Made by a program: the position numbers and the translations under genes. DNA of 6,096 bases from Accumulibacter sp. GTDB taxonomy: Bacteria > Pseudomonadota > Gammaproteobacteria > Burkholderiales > Rhodocyclaceae. This document shows, piece after piece, positions 5,812 to 6,096 of the stretch. The stretch is from the NCBI GenBank assembly GCA_031276375.1, contig JAISNE010000217.1:1-6096 (forward strand). Direction: 5' to 3'. The notes under the pieces were generated by a model, which saw only the letters and a program-made list of their open reading frames with translations, ran no database searches and was not told the DNA's origin. Within the stretch, counting starts at the first letter, position 1. Each line of letters starts with the position of its first letter.

Positions 5812-5844
5812 GATTTTCTCCTTGAATTTGTAACAACATTGACA

Positions 5845-6096
5845 TCACAAAAAAACACTTACATTCCAAAACTCCGTTTCCCCCGCGCGCGTCATTCTAC
5901 CCGCCATTTTGTGGCAATGTCCAAACAAATGTATTTTTGGTTTCCCGTTCTTGACCAAATCCCGAAGAATCGGGCAACCCCAGCGGCCTTCGTCGAGAAT
6001 GCCTTTCGGCGGACAGTGCGTCACCAGGATGTCGATGTCCGGCGGAAGAAATCCCGGCGCGGTTTTGCTGTCCAGGCCGAAGCGCGCGGGCAGGAC
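5845..6096 (-). CDS. Calcineurin-like metallophosphoesterase, C-terminal part
   Basis: The last 83 codons of a gene entering from the right edge end in a TGA at 5845-5847. The sequence DILVTHCPPKGILDEGRWG (22-40) and KIHLFGHCHKMAG (54-66) contain the two C-terminal metal-binding motifs of calcineurin-like phosphoesterases: the TH..P histidine and the GH.H pair. The spacing and the intervening GC..L.DLV segment fit the MPPED/UPF0046-like subgroup. The final GETEFWNVSVFL matches the family's closing beta strand. Members are cytoplasmic enzymes that hydrolyse phosphomono- or phosphodiesters using two metal ions; the substrate here is unknown. The N-terminal metal ligands (the D.H and GD..D motifs) lie outside the window, so integrity cannot be judged. 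The next gene begins 33 bp downstream on the same strand. Confidence 0.88.
   Translation of the reverse strand, partial: VLPARFGLDSKTAPGFLPPDIDILVTHCPPKGILDEGRWGCPILRDLVKNGKPKIHLFGHCHKMAGRMTRAGETEFWNVSVFL

Overview
The window reads as chromosomal DNA from a GC-rich proteobacterium, most likely a betaproteobacterium. Support comes from the OmpR-type two-component pair of the QseBC/TctDE kind, the type IV pilin with a C-terminal cysteine pair, and intergenic dRS3-like palindromes carrying the ATTCCCG...CGGGAAT core. Genus cannot be assigned from this window alone.

Layout. Positions 1-1964 (minus strand) hold a two-component system: the response regulator is transcribed first (1302-1964), then a membrane histidine kinase (1-1229) whose last residues run off the left edge. 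A 148-bp divergent intergenic region (1965-2112) separates it from a plus-strand gene for a dihydrodipicolinate-synthase-superfamily lyase (2113-3021). That protein keeps the Schiff-base lysine and catalytic tyrosines but lacks the substrate-carboxylate arginine of true DapA. A convergent minus-strand gene for an orphan type IV pilin or pseudopilin follows (3101-3787).

Positions 3788-5091 contain no intact gene that I can support. The stretch holds two abutted gene remnants on the minus strand: the N-terminus of an unrecognised small protein, joined to the C-terminus of what looks like an ISNCY-type transposase. It also holds a cluster of palindromic repeats: an 18-bp-arm hairpin, a tight GC hairpin, a heptad-based inverted repeat, a perfect 30-bp dRS3-like inverted repeat and a three-part GTTGGGG repeat. 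It looks like a repeat-rich insertion and decay zone.

Beyond it, on the minus strand, lies a probable two-gene operon. A calcineurin-like metallophosphoesterase (C-terminal 83 codons only, entering from the right edge) is followed after 33 bp by a 239-residue protein with a GTG start and a strong ribosome binding site. This second gene is visibly AT-richer than everything to its left. I do not recognise its family with certainty, but its motif order resembles a uracil-DNA-glycosylase-like fold without the usual catalytic signatures. This pair is the best candidate for an undescribed system here.
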